In this document: positions 21,401 to 33,807 of the stretch, piece after piece
Layout: each line of letters opens with the position of its first letter
Position numbering within the stretch: the first letter of the stretch is position 1
NCBI GenBank assembly: GCA_015680685.1
Contig: MNCI01004656.1
Location: forward strand, 1,890,084 to 1,954,083
DNA length: 64,000 bases
Source: Gnetum montanum
Taxonomy: Eukaryota; Streptophyta; Gnetopsida; Gnetales; Gnetaceae
Direction of reading: 5' to 3'
Program-made: the position numbers and the translations under genes
Notes under the pieces: model-generated
The model's database searches: none
Seen by the model: only the letters and a program-made list of their open reading frames with translations
What the model was told of the DNA's origin: nothing

Positions 21401-23478
21401 AAACTACATTTTTTTTAGGCAAGGTTGGGAGTGCTTGGAATGTGAAGTCAAGCTAGACATTCATTGGGAAGTCAGAAAAAATTTTAAAAATTTTCTAAGT
21501 TTGGGGACCACTAGGAAAAAGCTCAAAAATTTTCTAACTTTGATTACTATGCTCACCCCTTGCTATGCTTTGTCCTCACTATGCTTAGGGAAAGGTTGAG
21601 AATTTTCCTTAACTGTGGGACATTGTCTTGGTAGGTAGTGCATTTAATTACCCTAGGAGGGTATATATGCACATTTCACCAAGGTCAAACTATCATTTTC
21701 CAAAGTGAAAACAAGAAGTTACAGAGTTTAGTGTGGTTAGAGTGAGGAGTGAATCCAAAGCATAGCAATTAGAGTTTATCACCTAGAGCATGATAGGCAA
21801 CTTGACATGCTGAAATGAATGTAAGCACCCTAGGCTTGTTAACATGGATGAGGAAGAATGAGCACTATGATGTCTCCCTTAAGCATGCAAGGAGGAACAG
21901 AGAAAGCCACCATCTTCTAGGTACCCTGCTATACTCGATCACTTTTTGTAATTTTTTCCTTTGTATCTCCTTTTCCTTACCTTGTATTGGGGTTTTGTGA
22001 TTTGGGAGCAGCCTGCCTTGGTAGGGACCATTGCCACTATGGCCACCAAGGTTGCCATGGCCAGGAAGAGAGAGGGCACATTTGTAGTGGCAAGGGCTTT
22101 TGTTTTATCTATGATTTTTTTTGGCTTGTAGGTGATGTGTGGGTGTGGGGTTTTGGATTTTGAGGATTGCAAGTTAGGTTTTTCGATTTTTTTGTGAGGG
22201 CCATGGCATGTGGAGGGGGGTGGGAAAAATGAGGTTTTGTGGCTGTAGCTAGGGTAGCCATAGCCTAAGATCGAGAGGGAAGGGCAAAAATAAGGGTTTC
22301 ATGGCCATGGCCAAGGTAGTTGTGACTTGGATGCAAGGGATCATGAGACCCCCTCATCCCCCCTTGTATATTGGGATAGGACTTAGTGGAGGCACATAAA
22401 CGCCACGATGGTTTGTGTACCTATAGATGAGTGCATCATAGGTTTATGCATGGCCATGATTTCTTTTATTTTTTGTTGTTGTTACATGGAGATGAAAAAG
22501 GAAAAGGTAAGGGTTTAGTGAATATGGCTTAGGGAAGGCCATAGTTGATGGGCATAGCTCTATGAGTTCTTTTTTTCTTTTCATGTTTTTGGAATTGCGG
22601 CTCAAGGGAAGATGAATGGCATAGCTATGATGGCAGCAACTACAATGGGAAGGCAAGGATAGGGGGAAGGATCGTGATAGACCATGACCATGGGGAGCAC
22701 CTCAGATCATGGTGGTGGAGCATAATGAGGCTAGGTAGCATTGTGAATGGGGAAAGGTGGCTCAAGCAAAGGAACAACATGGTGTTGGGAGTGGCAATTA
22801 GTTCTTTTTTTTATGCGATTTGGGGGCTACACTCCCTGGTCAGCATAGCTAATAGTTAGAAAAACTTGATGATGATATCTTTTTGAAGTTTTTGGGGGAG
22901 GGGTCTACACTCCTTGGGAAGTGTAGCTAATAGTTAGAAAAATTTTTCTTGTCATTTTTCCTAGGTTACACTCCCAGGGATGGGTAACCTAGAGTTAGAA
23001 TTTTTTCTAGACACCTTGGGTTACACTACATAGAGGTAGAAAAAATTTGAGCATTTTGGTAAATGTAGTAATGAAAAGAGGAAATGCAAAAACATTCTAT
23101 CTACAAGAATGCAAGGTTCTAGAATGTTACCTATGAAACAAAATGCGACATGTATCAAAGCTTTGCCGAAATGCTAAATTTGCCAATCGAACATGCCAAA
23201 CTACCAAAATATGCAAACGAAGACAACGCACAACATGTGAATGTAATGAAAAATGCTAATGTTATGTTAGTGTTGTACCCTAGTAAGCACCAAGTTCATC
23301 AAATGTGCGTATTGATGTCCTATGCTCATGGGGCCCACAAGGGTAGCTAAGGACATATATTTATTTTGCTAATTTTACTATACTATGTCAACCTTGCTAA
23401 TTTTGCTAAGTGCAATTTGGTGTGTTTTGGTACATTTGATGTACACTAATGGCTTCTTTATTGCTTTTGTAGTTGTAG
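21401..23478 (+). other. Region upstream of the B antisense gene
   Basis: No convincing protein is seen here. The stretch contains GGTAGCCATGGCC-like G-rich repeats (22000-22400) and, at 22810-23050, repeated phrases of the type CTACACTCCYWGGGAAGTGTAGC followed by TAGTTAGAAAAA. The same phrases recur at 36280-36500 in E. In F the first exon of the antisense gene lies in the corresponding stretch (51826-51944), but I could not find a clear equivalent here. Confidence 0.5.
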
Positions 23479-26400
23479 GGTATTATTGAAGCTGATCCTC
23501 ATCATGGTAAAGCTTGTTAGCATCCTATGCTGTATGAGAAAGCCCATCCTAAACATGCCTGTACTAGACACATAGTTGGGTCACCAAGTTATATGGTTCT
23601 AACTAGGAGAACATGAATTCATAGAATTATTTCTCTAGAATTTTAGTGTGATGATGTGGTCACACTTAGTGATGGAAGTTGTTGGTGTCATCATAGAGAC
23701 ATTGCTACCTAGGGTAAACTAAGTAATTTTGAAGTTCATGCCTGATGAGCCCACTACCAGTGATGGTAGAGTAAAAGGTTCAAGTTAAGGCCCTAGGGCA
23801 TTAGGCCTTTGTCCAAGATCTGGTAGATGCAAGAGTTTAGTTACTATAGCAAGAGCAACACTCTCTTTATTGGTTGACATGTTCATACTTTGTTCCAAAA
23901 CCCACCTCAAATGGTGTACTATGTAGGAGGATTAGCATTCCTATGATCTTTGAATTATTTGTTTAGTGATCGGCTCATATGGAGGTGCTAACTACTCATG
24001 TTTGTTGCTAGGTTTAGCATTGAAGAGCATGACCTACATGATGAGGAGGGGGCCTTAACCCTGACCTACATGGTCGTGTAGGAATTTTTAACTTGTAAGA
24101 GCATTCATGCATAGATGATTGGGCAGATTGGATTCAAGTTGACAAAGTACCCTCATTGGTAGTTGAAGGCCTATGAGAGGTATTGAACCCATGGCTAGTT
24201 AGATATAGAGTGGGTGGACAGTGTACCTAACATTGGGAAGGCATTAACACCACCAACCCCATCATGTACACCTTTTATTCAGCATAACCTATTTATCACT
24301 TTGCTGTTGTGCATTTGCTAATTTGCCTTTTTGCATGAGACTAATGTTGTTTTCTTTACCTATATTGCAGCTACGATCACTTTAGGGGAGGCCATGGTAG
24401 TAGTTATGGGTGACAATAAGGCCAGCCTCATTATGAAGTATTGGGATGCTGAGGTTGTGTAGCATTTGTTGTGCCACAAGGCCCTAGTCGAGCTAACTAG
24501 TAGGCTCACATAGGCTAGGCTAATGAACCTTTTCTTGGCCCTTATCCTAGGCATCCCAGTGAATAAGATGGTCACCATTATTGATTCCTTCAGTGACAAC
24601 ACTCATCACTTTGTCACATAGGTATGTGGTATGAGGGTATTCTTAGACCTCACTGATGACTTCTTTGTGGTTCTCTTTGGCCTTCCCTCTGATGGCCTGT
24701 TGGTCATTGAAAAGGCAAAGAGAGACATGGAATACTAAGGGGATATCAAGGAGTGGCTAGGTACTTCCTAATCTCATAAAGGCATACTTGTTAAGAATGT
24801 GCAGGTACCTGTTGTCTGTGAGCTTTACCCTCTCTTCCATACTTGTGTATTTCTAAAGCTGCTCTTCTAGGGAAAAATTCTTTGGGTGTAGCAAGCTTGA
24901 GTGATGAGAGATGTACTACTGGAGGGAATGACATACAATTAGGCCTCTCACCTTGTTGATAGCCTACATACCAAGATCATCAAGTTGTGCCACAACCTCC
25001 AAGTGAGGTTGCATGCGCACTTCGCCTTCTTCGGAGGGTGCTTGTGAAGGTTTGTAGAGTTTTTGATGGTTCATGAGGATAGACAATGGCTAGTGCAGGA
25101 CCATGCATATCTCTCAAAGCCATAGATCAAGCACTTTTTTACTACCACATGGGCACAGGGTTCCCCAAAGGCAATTGGGAAGTCATTTTCCATGACAACT
25201 AAAGGTCCCTTAGGGTGATCTCACTACTTGCATGATAGTGCAAGTGAGCCTCTACCAACTGGTACTAAGAAAATTATCAAGATAAAGCATTATATTGTAG
25301 AGATGGTGGGAGCATATAAAACAAAGATTAAGAGGCCATGTCCCATAGAGGAGCCTACACAAGAGGTTGTGAAGGCAATTGGCAAGAAGATTTGCCTAAA
25401 GTTTCATGACTTGTGCATAGATGTGGTAGGTTAGTATGAGTTATTAGATGCATATTTTTTGTTTTATGCATTTATATTTTTATCTTTTTTATGAAATGCT
25501 ATATTATGCTAGATTATGCTAAGTTATTCCTAAGTGTTCAAATGCTATCCTTAAAATTAGGTAACAGGGCTATCAGAGCAATGGCTAATCTTGCTTTACC
25601 ACTTTGGTGCTTAATCTATGGCTAATGCTATTTTTCTTTTTAGATTCTAACAAGTTCTTAGTGTCACTACGATCTAAGCATGGTGGCTAGGGTAGATGCC
25701 ATCCCTGAGTTTTTCCCTAAGGTGGAGCAGGTGCCCCACTACATGCATGAAGTGGGTAAGTATGCACTTTCAAGTGTCAAAGAATTATGGATTTACATGT
25801 GCACTAACAAGTACCTACGGAAGTGGGTACATGAGCTCTAGGAAAAAGTGGAAAGCCAGGACACCAAGATGGGGGACTTGTAGTCCCGTTATGACTTTCT
25901 TGCAACTTATGCATGGGGAGATAGTGCCTGGAAGATAACTGAGATTGACTATGCTAGGTACTAGTTAGAAATATAGGGTAAGAATGAGGCCACCAGAGAG
26001 ATCATCAACCAAAGGTTGCAAATGAACTTACTTACCTTAGAAAATCCAGATTGGAAAAATTACAGCAGAAAGGTGTATCAGTGGGGGTAGACTTAGAAGA
26101 ACCACAAACAACACTATAAGAATGAGTGAGATGTGTATCTTAAATGGTACAAGGAAGAGTCCATCAAATGCCATTACTATGATATGTTTCTTAAGGCAAT
26201 AGGTGAGACACAGGCTTACAAGTTATTTGCTCATCATGTAGTGGTGAGTGGGTCACCATAGAGGTAGATTACTATGCCCTTAGGGGAAGTTTCCTCTACC
26301 ACATTTTCAAGGGATCCACTTGCATGGAACACCATGGAAAAAGGAAAGAACCTTGTGGGCATTGACTTTGGCTAGGAGAATTGGACACGGCTATCAGAGT

Positions 26401-26640
26401 CAAAAATCCTCTAATGCTTGAAGGAGGGCCTTGATAGATTGCCTTCAAAGATGGATGCATGACCCTCTCAGGTTAGTTGTTTTTGTTGTTTTGTTGTTTT
26501 TTGTTATTTTTTTTACATGTTGTGCATTTGCGTGATTGGTTTACTATTTGGAATTACTTTAAGAAAGCACCAAGCAATGCTGCAAGCCCTAGTAGAGTGG
26601 AAAAGGAAAAGGAAGAGGAGCCTCAAACCCCACCAACCAC
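23479..26640 (+). pseudogene. Element B antisense multi-exon gene
   Basis: This gene runs opposite to the gag and pol of B. A recognisable exon starts at 23479 after TTGTAG and another at 24371 after TATATTGCAG. The latter runs to about 25433 and carries LFLALILGIPVNKM, FFVVLFGLPSDGLLV and GDIKEWLGTS, matching F (IDQ-type LFLDINLNIPPTKM, FANHFNIPSDG, GDIEEWLGAS). After a deletion of the middle exons the C-terminal exon (from about 25645) shows DAIPEFFPKVEQVP, YLRKWVHELQEKVES, SRYDFLATYAWGDSAW and KVYQWG..KNHKQHY. It ends near 26470 with a further donor-like CAG|GTTAG. Many stops are TAG or TAA where E or F has CAG, CAA or TGG. Function unknown; a coiled coil is likely in the C-terminal half. 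Confidence 0.72.
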
Positions 26641-26869
26641 CATTGTTTGAGAAGTTCAAATGTAGCCCTGATGTTGGGAAGTTTTGTGTTTTTTGGCCAT
26701 TTTTTTTGTATAGTAATATCATGTATTTATTGGTGGATTAGTGAAAATGAATTAATGACAAGCTATCCTTGCTATGTGGATTACATATTATGTAAATTTT
26801 TGCACTTATCTTGCTAAGTATTGCATGTTAGTGATGTAGTTGATTAATGCGATTAGGCACCTTGTGGGC

Positions 26870-27165
26870 CCCATGCTAGTTGAAGGCCATGGTGGAAGGG
26901 CCATTGTATAGTTTAAGGTCATTATAGACTATGATGATTGCTATTTAAGGCCATTTTGGGCCATGAAAATTGCTAGTTTAAGGCCATTTCAAGCTATGAA
27001 TAAAAAGACAAGATGTTGATAGTTTTAGGCCATGGAAATAATTTTAGGCCATTCTAGGCCAATGTAATGGAAGAAAAAAGATTGGTAGTTTTAGGACATA
27101 GCAAGTTGTGGGCTAGTTTAAGGCTTTTTTAGGCCATGGAGGGCCATTCTTTTTATTTTCTTTGC
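26870..27165 (-). repeat. Element B array after protease
   Basis: Some eight units of GTTTAAGGCCATTWYRRGCCATG, several with GTTTTAGG, run at 30-45 base spacing. It is the counterpart of the arrays at 40430-40790 (E) and 56760-56945 (F) and of the 27-base array of A. Confidence 0.8.
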
Positions 27166-27399
27166 AACTTTGAGTTTTGTGATTTTTATGTATTTTAGTG
27201 TTTTTTAATGCATAAGAAGACTAAATGAAAATGCATAAGTAAAAGAAATGAATGTGTAACAAATAAAATAATGTAAAAAATAATCAACCATGTGAAATGT
27301 AGTTGTGCAAGAAAAATGTGCCTAGCACATGTTGAACTAAGAGGGTACCTTATTCATGTAGTTGCTTCCTAACTTGATGTGGGTTAGTGGGTGTGTAGG

Positions 27400-28490
27400 G
27401 CCTAGATAGCATGAGGCGATATTCATATAGACCTTCTTCTATGGTGCTAAAGGGTAGCTCAGCCCATAGAGCTTCCTCAGAGAGGTGATCAACCTATTTT
27501 TGCTTCTCAGCTAGGTCTACCAGATAAGGTTGATGCTTGTCGTTCATGGGTGATGTGTCATTGGAGAACTCTACCTCTGACCTTTGTTCTACATCAAGGT
27601 TGTTAATGGTCAAAGGGGTTGCATTGTCACCATGTATAATCATTTCTTCACATTCGTATAGAAGGTGGATTTCTTGGTGAATGGGCAAGGACATAGCCTA
27701 TAATTGGGCTAGCCAGGGCCTTCCTAGGATTAGGTTGAACCTAGGCATCTCCTCAATGACAATGAATTTAGTTGTTTTAGGGAACTACTCCATTTTCATG
27801 AAAGTGATTGTGATCATCCCCATCACAACAATGCGTGACCCATTAACAGACTTTAGGAATGTTTTTTTAGTGGGTTTGATATGGTTGGAAAGACTAAGTT
27901 GATCAATGACTAGGAATAGGATGATGTTAGTTGTCGCCCCATCATTGATGTGCATCCTATGAATCTTGCATTACCCTAAGCATATTGTTATGAAAATTGG
28001 TGCAATGATGACCTAACCCTTTTTAGGATAAACCTTAATCTCCTCATTGCGAATGCCAGAGATGTTGAACTCAATTCTTATTGTGTAGGGGAAAGCATCA
28101 TAGCATCAATGGGTTGTTCATCCACTGGGATGTCCTCCTTAATAGGAATGAAGGTCAACATGCAAACTAGTGCTTTGCAGTGGGTAGAGGAGGTCATGAC
28201 CAAGTCATATCATCTCAAAGTTATGATTTTTTATTTCAGAGCCTATTTGACTTATGCTTATGCATCTAGGAAACCATTATCACTATTAATTGCTTTGCTG
28301 GACTTCATCTCCTTCATGCAGCCCAGGAGATGGATCTCTTGGGGAGGAGATTTGGGTTTGGCTTGCTTCACCTACTTTTGAGCCTTAGTGCTTAGTTGTT
28401 GATTCTTTGCAGTGGTTGTTTTGGCCACAATGGCCATGGGAATAGAAGATGGGGGAATAGACTTAGGCAAGCCTAGTGCTAATGCGTTCC
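27400..28490 (-). pseudogene. pro: Element B aspartic protease
   Basis: On the minus strand, about 27960-27930 reads HINDGATTNI, the catalytic motif, with Asn in place of the Asp seen in A, E and F, so the enzyme would be dead. FNLILGRPWLA and LPIHQEIHLLYECEEMIIHGDN follow at about 27740-27600. Stops interrupt the frame repeatedly. The upstream part (28000-28490) aligns with the linker region of A (about 8700-9050). It is cut at 28490 by insertion D and resumes at 31276. Confidence 0.8.
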
Positions 28491-31270
28491 TGTTGTCACA
28501 TTTAACCATTTCATGGAGCAGACTTCAATTATTTATGAATTTGTGAAGAAGTAGCTTGATTTTCAGTTTAAAAAAAAAAGAAGGAGAATAAGTACACAAA
28601 GACATTCTCATATTTTTAGGAAAAACACATATGAGAAAAGCCTGGTTGAGAAATACAAAATCATCAATATGTTGTTCCACTTTATAATTCAATGAGGCTA
28701 GTTTATGAATACTGCAAATTCAGCAATCCAGGCAGGGTGAAGTATTTCCTCTGTAAAGGTGGAGAATATATTTCTCTATAAGCAAATGCTGCAGAATGAG
28801 AGAGGTGCTTGTATTATTATAAGAAACCATGAGAACAGTTTCATTATTTCACAAGACAGTTTCAAACAATATACTGTGCAAAAGTAAATATTTAAGTGGA
28901 TAAACAGGAACAGGTTTCTTCAGCACTTCGTTACTAGAATCCTCATTCTCTGTGAACATTGCTTTGCCAGAAAACAATTACTGAAACTTGCAGCAACAAG
29001 ATCAAAAACCACAAGAAAGAAAAACAAAAACGTAATGATGCTAGTTGCTGGAATTGAGCAAGAAAATGCCAAGAAATCATTTCACATTTCGTCAAACACT
29101 TGTCACGGAGGGCTTCTCTGTTCTTCTTTCACAGTGAGCTGCGTTTTCTGAAACAAGGGTTATCAAAAATAAAAAGAACGCAGTCAGTTGCCACGCCTAT
29201 GCCTTTGCCTGCAACCCCGGACAGCCGTTTCAACCGCAAACCGTGTTTCAACGTAGAAGACGGCGGATGAGCAGCAGCTGCAGGCGGCAAGAGAAGCAAC
29301 AATGGACAGAGGCATCAAAGTCGGCGGAACGGAGTGGTAAAGAGAAAATGCAGACGGTCGGTGCACACGCTTCTTGAGGGCAGACCTTGACGCAATCAAA
29401 GGTAGAAACAGTGGCAGGGAGATAATTAGGAAAAACGCAGGAAAGGAGAAGAAAAATGCGGGAGGCCCTAAATCAATTTAGGAGGGCAAACAGAAATTAA
29501 AACCCTTTGTTTTGGGTGCATTGTTTCAGGAAAAATTCCTTTTCTTCCAGCGCGATGGCAAAATCGGATTTCTGTTACAGGAACAGCGACAAACACGCAG
29601 ACGGCCGGCGAGCAAAAGCAAGCGAATCCTGCAATAGCAATACCAATCCAGCACGCGGTTGTGGAAAAACCCCAAATTTTGAACCTACTTTTTTCTGTAT
29701 TTTGTCCCGCGCGTCTGCAGTTGCTTTTTAAAAAAAAAACACAAACAGAACACAGCAAGAAATCGGTGATAATCATGCCCGATGTTAACACCTTCGATGC
29801 AGCAATATTCCTTATACGGCGGCTGAGCCTTCTCATGCGCGGCAGTTGCTAAGTAACGATTTTTGGTGTGATGAATTAGTTGCAGGATCGATGGCTTCGC
29901 CTTCGGGCTCGTATTTTCGGTATTCCGAATTTTTCTCTCATAAAGTTAATCACCACTACTTTGGGAAAGATTAAATTAGATTTTCTTAACATCACTATAA
30001 CCCAGGGGTATTTCATTTAGGAATTTGGAAATTAAATAAGCTAAATTAACCAAATATTTTACTAATGCAAAACTTACAAGTAATCACCCAATAAAATTGC
30101 ATTAGATTACAAATTACATCTTCACTTATCAGCCCATGTGTCAAATCCTGCAATAACATACTTTGTTATGAAATATTCATGAAAAACCTTATGAAAGGGA
30201 ACATATGGCTATTTATATTTGTAACTAAATTCTAGCATTTTTATCTCTTTGGTGGTTGTAACCATCCAAAATTATTGTTGTAACTTACCTAACTAGTTGG
30301 ATAAAAATCTCCTAGCTTGTTGGGCAAGTAAATTTCTAATTGGATAGTTCAATTACTTAGGAGTAAAGTTAGCTAGGACATTTAGTAAGTAATCTCCTAT
30401 TGGTTAACCAAGTTACTTGGGAGAGAAGTTAGGAGAGATATTTTTAAATATGTAACTTCCCTACCTACCTTGGAATCCTATAAATAGGCTTCAAGGGNNN
30501 NNNNNNNNNNNNNNNNNNNNNNNNNNNNNNNNNNNNNNNNNNNNNNNNNNNNNNNNNNNNNNNNNNNNNNNNNNNNNNNNNNNNNNNNNNNNNNNNNNNN
30601 NNNNNNNNNNNNNNNNNNNNNNNNNNNNNNNNNNNNNNNNNNNNNNNNNNNNNNNNNNNNNNNNNNNNNNNNNNNNNNNNNNNNNNNNNNNNNNNNNNNN
30701 NNNNNNNNNNNNNNNNNNNNNNNNNNNNNNNNNNNNNNNNNNNNNNNNNNNNNNNNNNNNNNNNNNNNNNNNNNNNNNNNNNNNNNNNNNNNNNNNNNNN
30801 NNNNNNNNNNNNNNNNNNNNNNNNNNNNNNNNNNNNNNNNNNNNNNNNNNNNNNNNNNNNNNNNNNNNNNNNNNNNNNNNNNNNNNNNNNNNNNNNNNNN
30901 NNNNNNNNNNNNNNNNNNNNNNNNNNNNNNNNNNNNNNNNNNNNNNNNNNNNNNNNNNNNNNNNNNNNNNNNNNNNNNNNNATTATAGGGACCGCATAGA
31001 CTAGGTAGTTTGAACAAAATAGGAAACTCTCAATAACTCACAGTACTTGATAAAGTTGGCTGAATCTCTTAAAGTAAGTCATTTGTATTTCACACACACG
31101 CAATCGTTACATTGCACACAACCGCACGCCGCAACAGCACACACACATACTCACATTAACTACTGAGTTATTTGGAGGTATCTGGGCCTTGGTGTTGCCA
31201 GAGACCAGCAGGCACCTAAATCTTGTTCGAGGACACTCGTTGGCGGTCGCATCCCAAACGGTCGCCAACA
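28491..31270 (+). mobile_element. Insertion D: long solo-LTR-like element with GTTCC duplication
   Basis: The insertion starts TGTTGTCACATTT and ends GGTCGCCAACA. GTTCC lies on both sides (28486-28490 and 31271-31275), and the gag of B is continuous across it. TG..CA ends and a 5-base duplication fit an LTR. No PBS, PPT or pol motif is visible. A TATA-like CCTATAAATAGG at 30478-30489 followed by the terminal part shared with 2259-2601 suggests a plus-oriented solo LTR of Copia-like style (TGTTG...CAACA). Bases 30498-30981 are undetermined. About 29100-29870 is richer in G+C and CpG than its surroundings and has no counterpart elsewhere in the window. Confidence 0.7.
30498..30981. other. Assembly gap (484 N)
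   Basis: The bases are undetermined. An apparent minus-strand open frame over 30478-31017 exists only because the gap has no stops. The related fragment at 2259-2601 gives about 70 further bases that probably belong next to the right edge of the gap. Confidence 0.99.
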
Positions 31271-31275
31271 GTTCC

Positions 31276-33330
31276 TTAATCATTTTGTTAGTGAGACACT
31301 TGTTGGGCCTCCTAGGCTGCCACCTAGACTACCTGTTATTGTATGTGAGATGATACCTTCAGTGAGCAAGGCCTGATGCAGTCCCCACCACTAGACTTTT
31401 TGTAGGTGAAGATTCCACATTTTTAGTCATCTTAATTACAAAGGGTGTCTAGATTGTTGTTGCTGCAATGTACTATGGGCCTCCAACTACAAAGGGTGTC
31501 ATGGGTGCCTAAGGTGATGCTTTGATGACAAAAGGAGACCTCAAACTTGTTGATGCTGAGGAGGCCCCAATGTTACCAAAGGCCATGTGGACCATGAATG
31601 GTTCTTATGCCAATTTTGAGTAATCAACAACAATGATGGCATTGATAATGTAGCCTATGCCACTTGCATTGAGAGGGTCTTTGTAGACCTTCATTGATTA
31701 ATTTTCTAGGTGAACTAATTGGTTGCATCAAGAACCAATTGGCCTTGGTTAGTCATGCATTGTATATCATCCTGTAGGGCCATGTAAAAGTCTGTGTCAT
31801 GGCTGGGTAGTTGATGGTACTTGTAGAACTAGTCCAACCTAAAATGTTTAGGAACTAGAGGCTCATTTAGAATGGTTGCTAATGGGTTTCTGAGGAGCTC
31901 ATAGTAGTGATCATGACACTTGTGAGCATCTTTAGACATTTTCTTATACAAGATGCATCCACCATTAAGCATTTTTACTTGAAGTGAGTGATGAGTTGGT
32001 TGAGAAATTCCTCCAAGGAAGATATAGAGGCCCTGGAAACCACACAGTCTAGTTCCTTGCTAGTCAAGGACATGGTGAATGCACAGATTATTACATGTAA
32101 CCATGCTTGTAATAAAAGGCACTCCAAATGGAAGGTCACTAAATGGGCATTCGGATCCCCTTCACCATTGTATTTAGTGAATTAGGGAAGTTAGAATCTA
32201 GCAAGGAGGGTCAGTGATGGAACCATGGGACTAAGTGGGTCATCTTGATAAAAGTCCATCACATGGACAATCTCGAAGGAGGAAGCTTTGAGTTGCTTAA
32301 CCTCCTTGGTGATCATCTAGGTGAGCTAGAATGCTTGGTCCAAGCTTAGGGTGGGCACAATGAGCTATGCCATTTGTGCTACTTGTTGTACTACTTGAAT
32401 GGCCCACAGCCCCACTATGGGATGCATGAGCATGTGGGATGCTTGTTGCACATGCTATTGCATGTATTGCAATGTATGCTATGTGATGGGCATAGATTCT
32501 AGAGCCCACCATGTAGTTGTGGCTTGCATGATTGTAGGGGGCATCGATGGAATAGGTAGAATGTACGATGCCTGAGCTAGTGGCAGTTGGGACATTTTCA
32601 CAATGTGCATGTAATCCTACATTGGCACCATAGATGCCAGCCAAAAGGATTATGCATATTGTGCAAACATCACAAAGGGAAAGATGATAGATGTGTGTGA
32701 TGCACAAAGGTTGGGGTGATAGATAGTCCTACACCTGGATGCATGTGCACTTAATGACTTCCCACCATAAGGGTTGGCCTAGGAGGTGACAAGGGTGATG
32801 TAACCATTTGATAATAGGCAGATGGTTGGGACTGTTGACGGATGAAACTGGAGGTAGCCTAATGAAAGGAGGCATAGAAGGGATTCTTGTTCTTTGAATG
32901 AGCCTTGAACTCATCTTGCCCATCCTGAAAAGGCTCCTTAGAGTCAGTTGCCACATTGTGCTCATTTGACCTACTCAGTCAAACAAGTTGGTCAAGTAGC
33001 TACTCGAAGGTCTTAGTGAGTGGAATGAAATTATTGGGGGTAGGGAAGTACTCATTCCCATTACAGTGTATGATTTCATAACCTTGTTTGGCATCCATTT
33101 CTTGGAAATATAAGGATAGATCCACCTAGAGTTTCATGTAAAGAAAGTTATATTTTTCATCATTGAGTACTATATACTTGGATGGTTGGTTGCACATTCT
33201 AAGTGATTTCCTCTTCAACAAAGAATATCCCCCAAGCCTAGGAAGATTAATTTTGACTTTCTATTGACTGGGTTGAATAACAAACATGCTTAGGGTGGAG
33301 GTTGAGGGTTGCTCAGGATTCATAATGCTA
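31276..33330 (-). pseudogene. gag: Element B Gag and nucleocapsid
   Basis: On the minus strand this continues the frame cut at 28490. About 31560-31700 corresponds to the KDPLNTKEASYIINTI segment of A. 31780-31990 corresponds to the nucleocapsid and the linker DQLLKAG. The capsid part that precedes it in element sense seems largely lost: only 32060-32230 resembles a capsid-start segment of E and F on the opposite frames. The N-terminal proline- and histidine-rich part lies at about 32290-33000. No open frame longer than about 140 residues remains. The order and boundaries are less secure than in A or F. Confidence 0.6.
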
Positions 33331-33807
33331 TGCAAAAGATGCAAATGTTGCAAAAATTGTAGATGCTAAAATAGCTAAGTATAGAAATGCTAAAATAGCT
33401 AAGTAAGAAAATGCTGAAAAATGCTAGGAAAATGGTTAAGTATGAAAATGCCACTAAAAAACTAACTTTGGTGTGCTACGCTAGCTATAGTGAGGCCTAC
33501 TACACTCTCACGCTGAGAAATAGCTATGCTCTTCTAAGCACACAGAGTTTTAGCCAAGCGCCAACAATATGCTTTAGCTTTCATCCAATGGGGTTCTAGG
33601 GGAACCAACAAATGGGTTCAATCTTATACCAATTGACTCATAGACAATTCCTATGCTGGCCTATGGTCCAACTACTATTGTGCCAAGTTCATAGAGGTGT
33701 CAAGTCTATGTTAGACTAAAACTAGTAGCAGAGGTGTAGAGAGCATGTGGGACTACCACTAAATGTAGAACAAAATGGCATAACCCTCCTTCTAGCACTA
33801 GAAAAAA
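33331..33807 (-). promoter_or_regulatory. Element B leader and primer-binding site
   Basis: The leader contains short direct repeats of GAAATGCTAAAATAGCTAAGTA at about 33365-33455. The PBS complement CCTCCTTCTAGCACTA lies at about 33785-33800, directly inside the LTR. It reads TAGTGCTAGAAGGAGG in element sense, one base off the TGG of A. Confidence 0.7.

Noticed and set aside
29468-29836. Minus-strand open frame of 122 residues with hydrophobic stretches
   Set aside because: No recognisable domain, no neighbour support and GC-rich composition that lengthens chance frames. It is kept only as part of the GC-rich block of insertion D.
30478-31017. Minus-strand open frame of 179 residues
   Set aside because: Most of it is the N gap.
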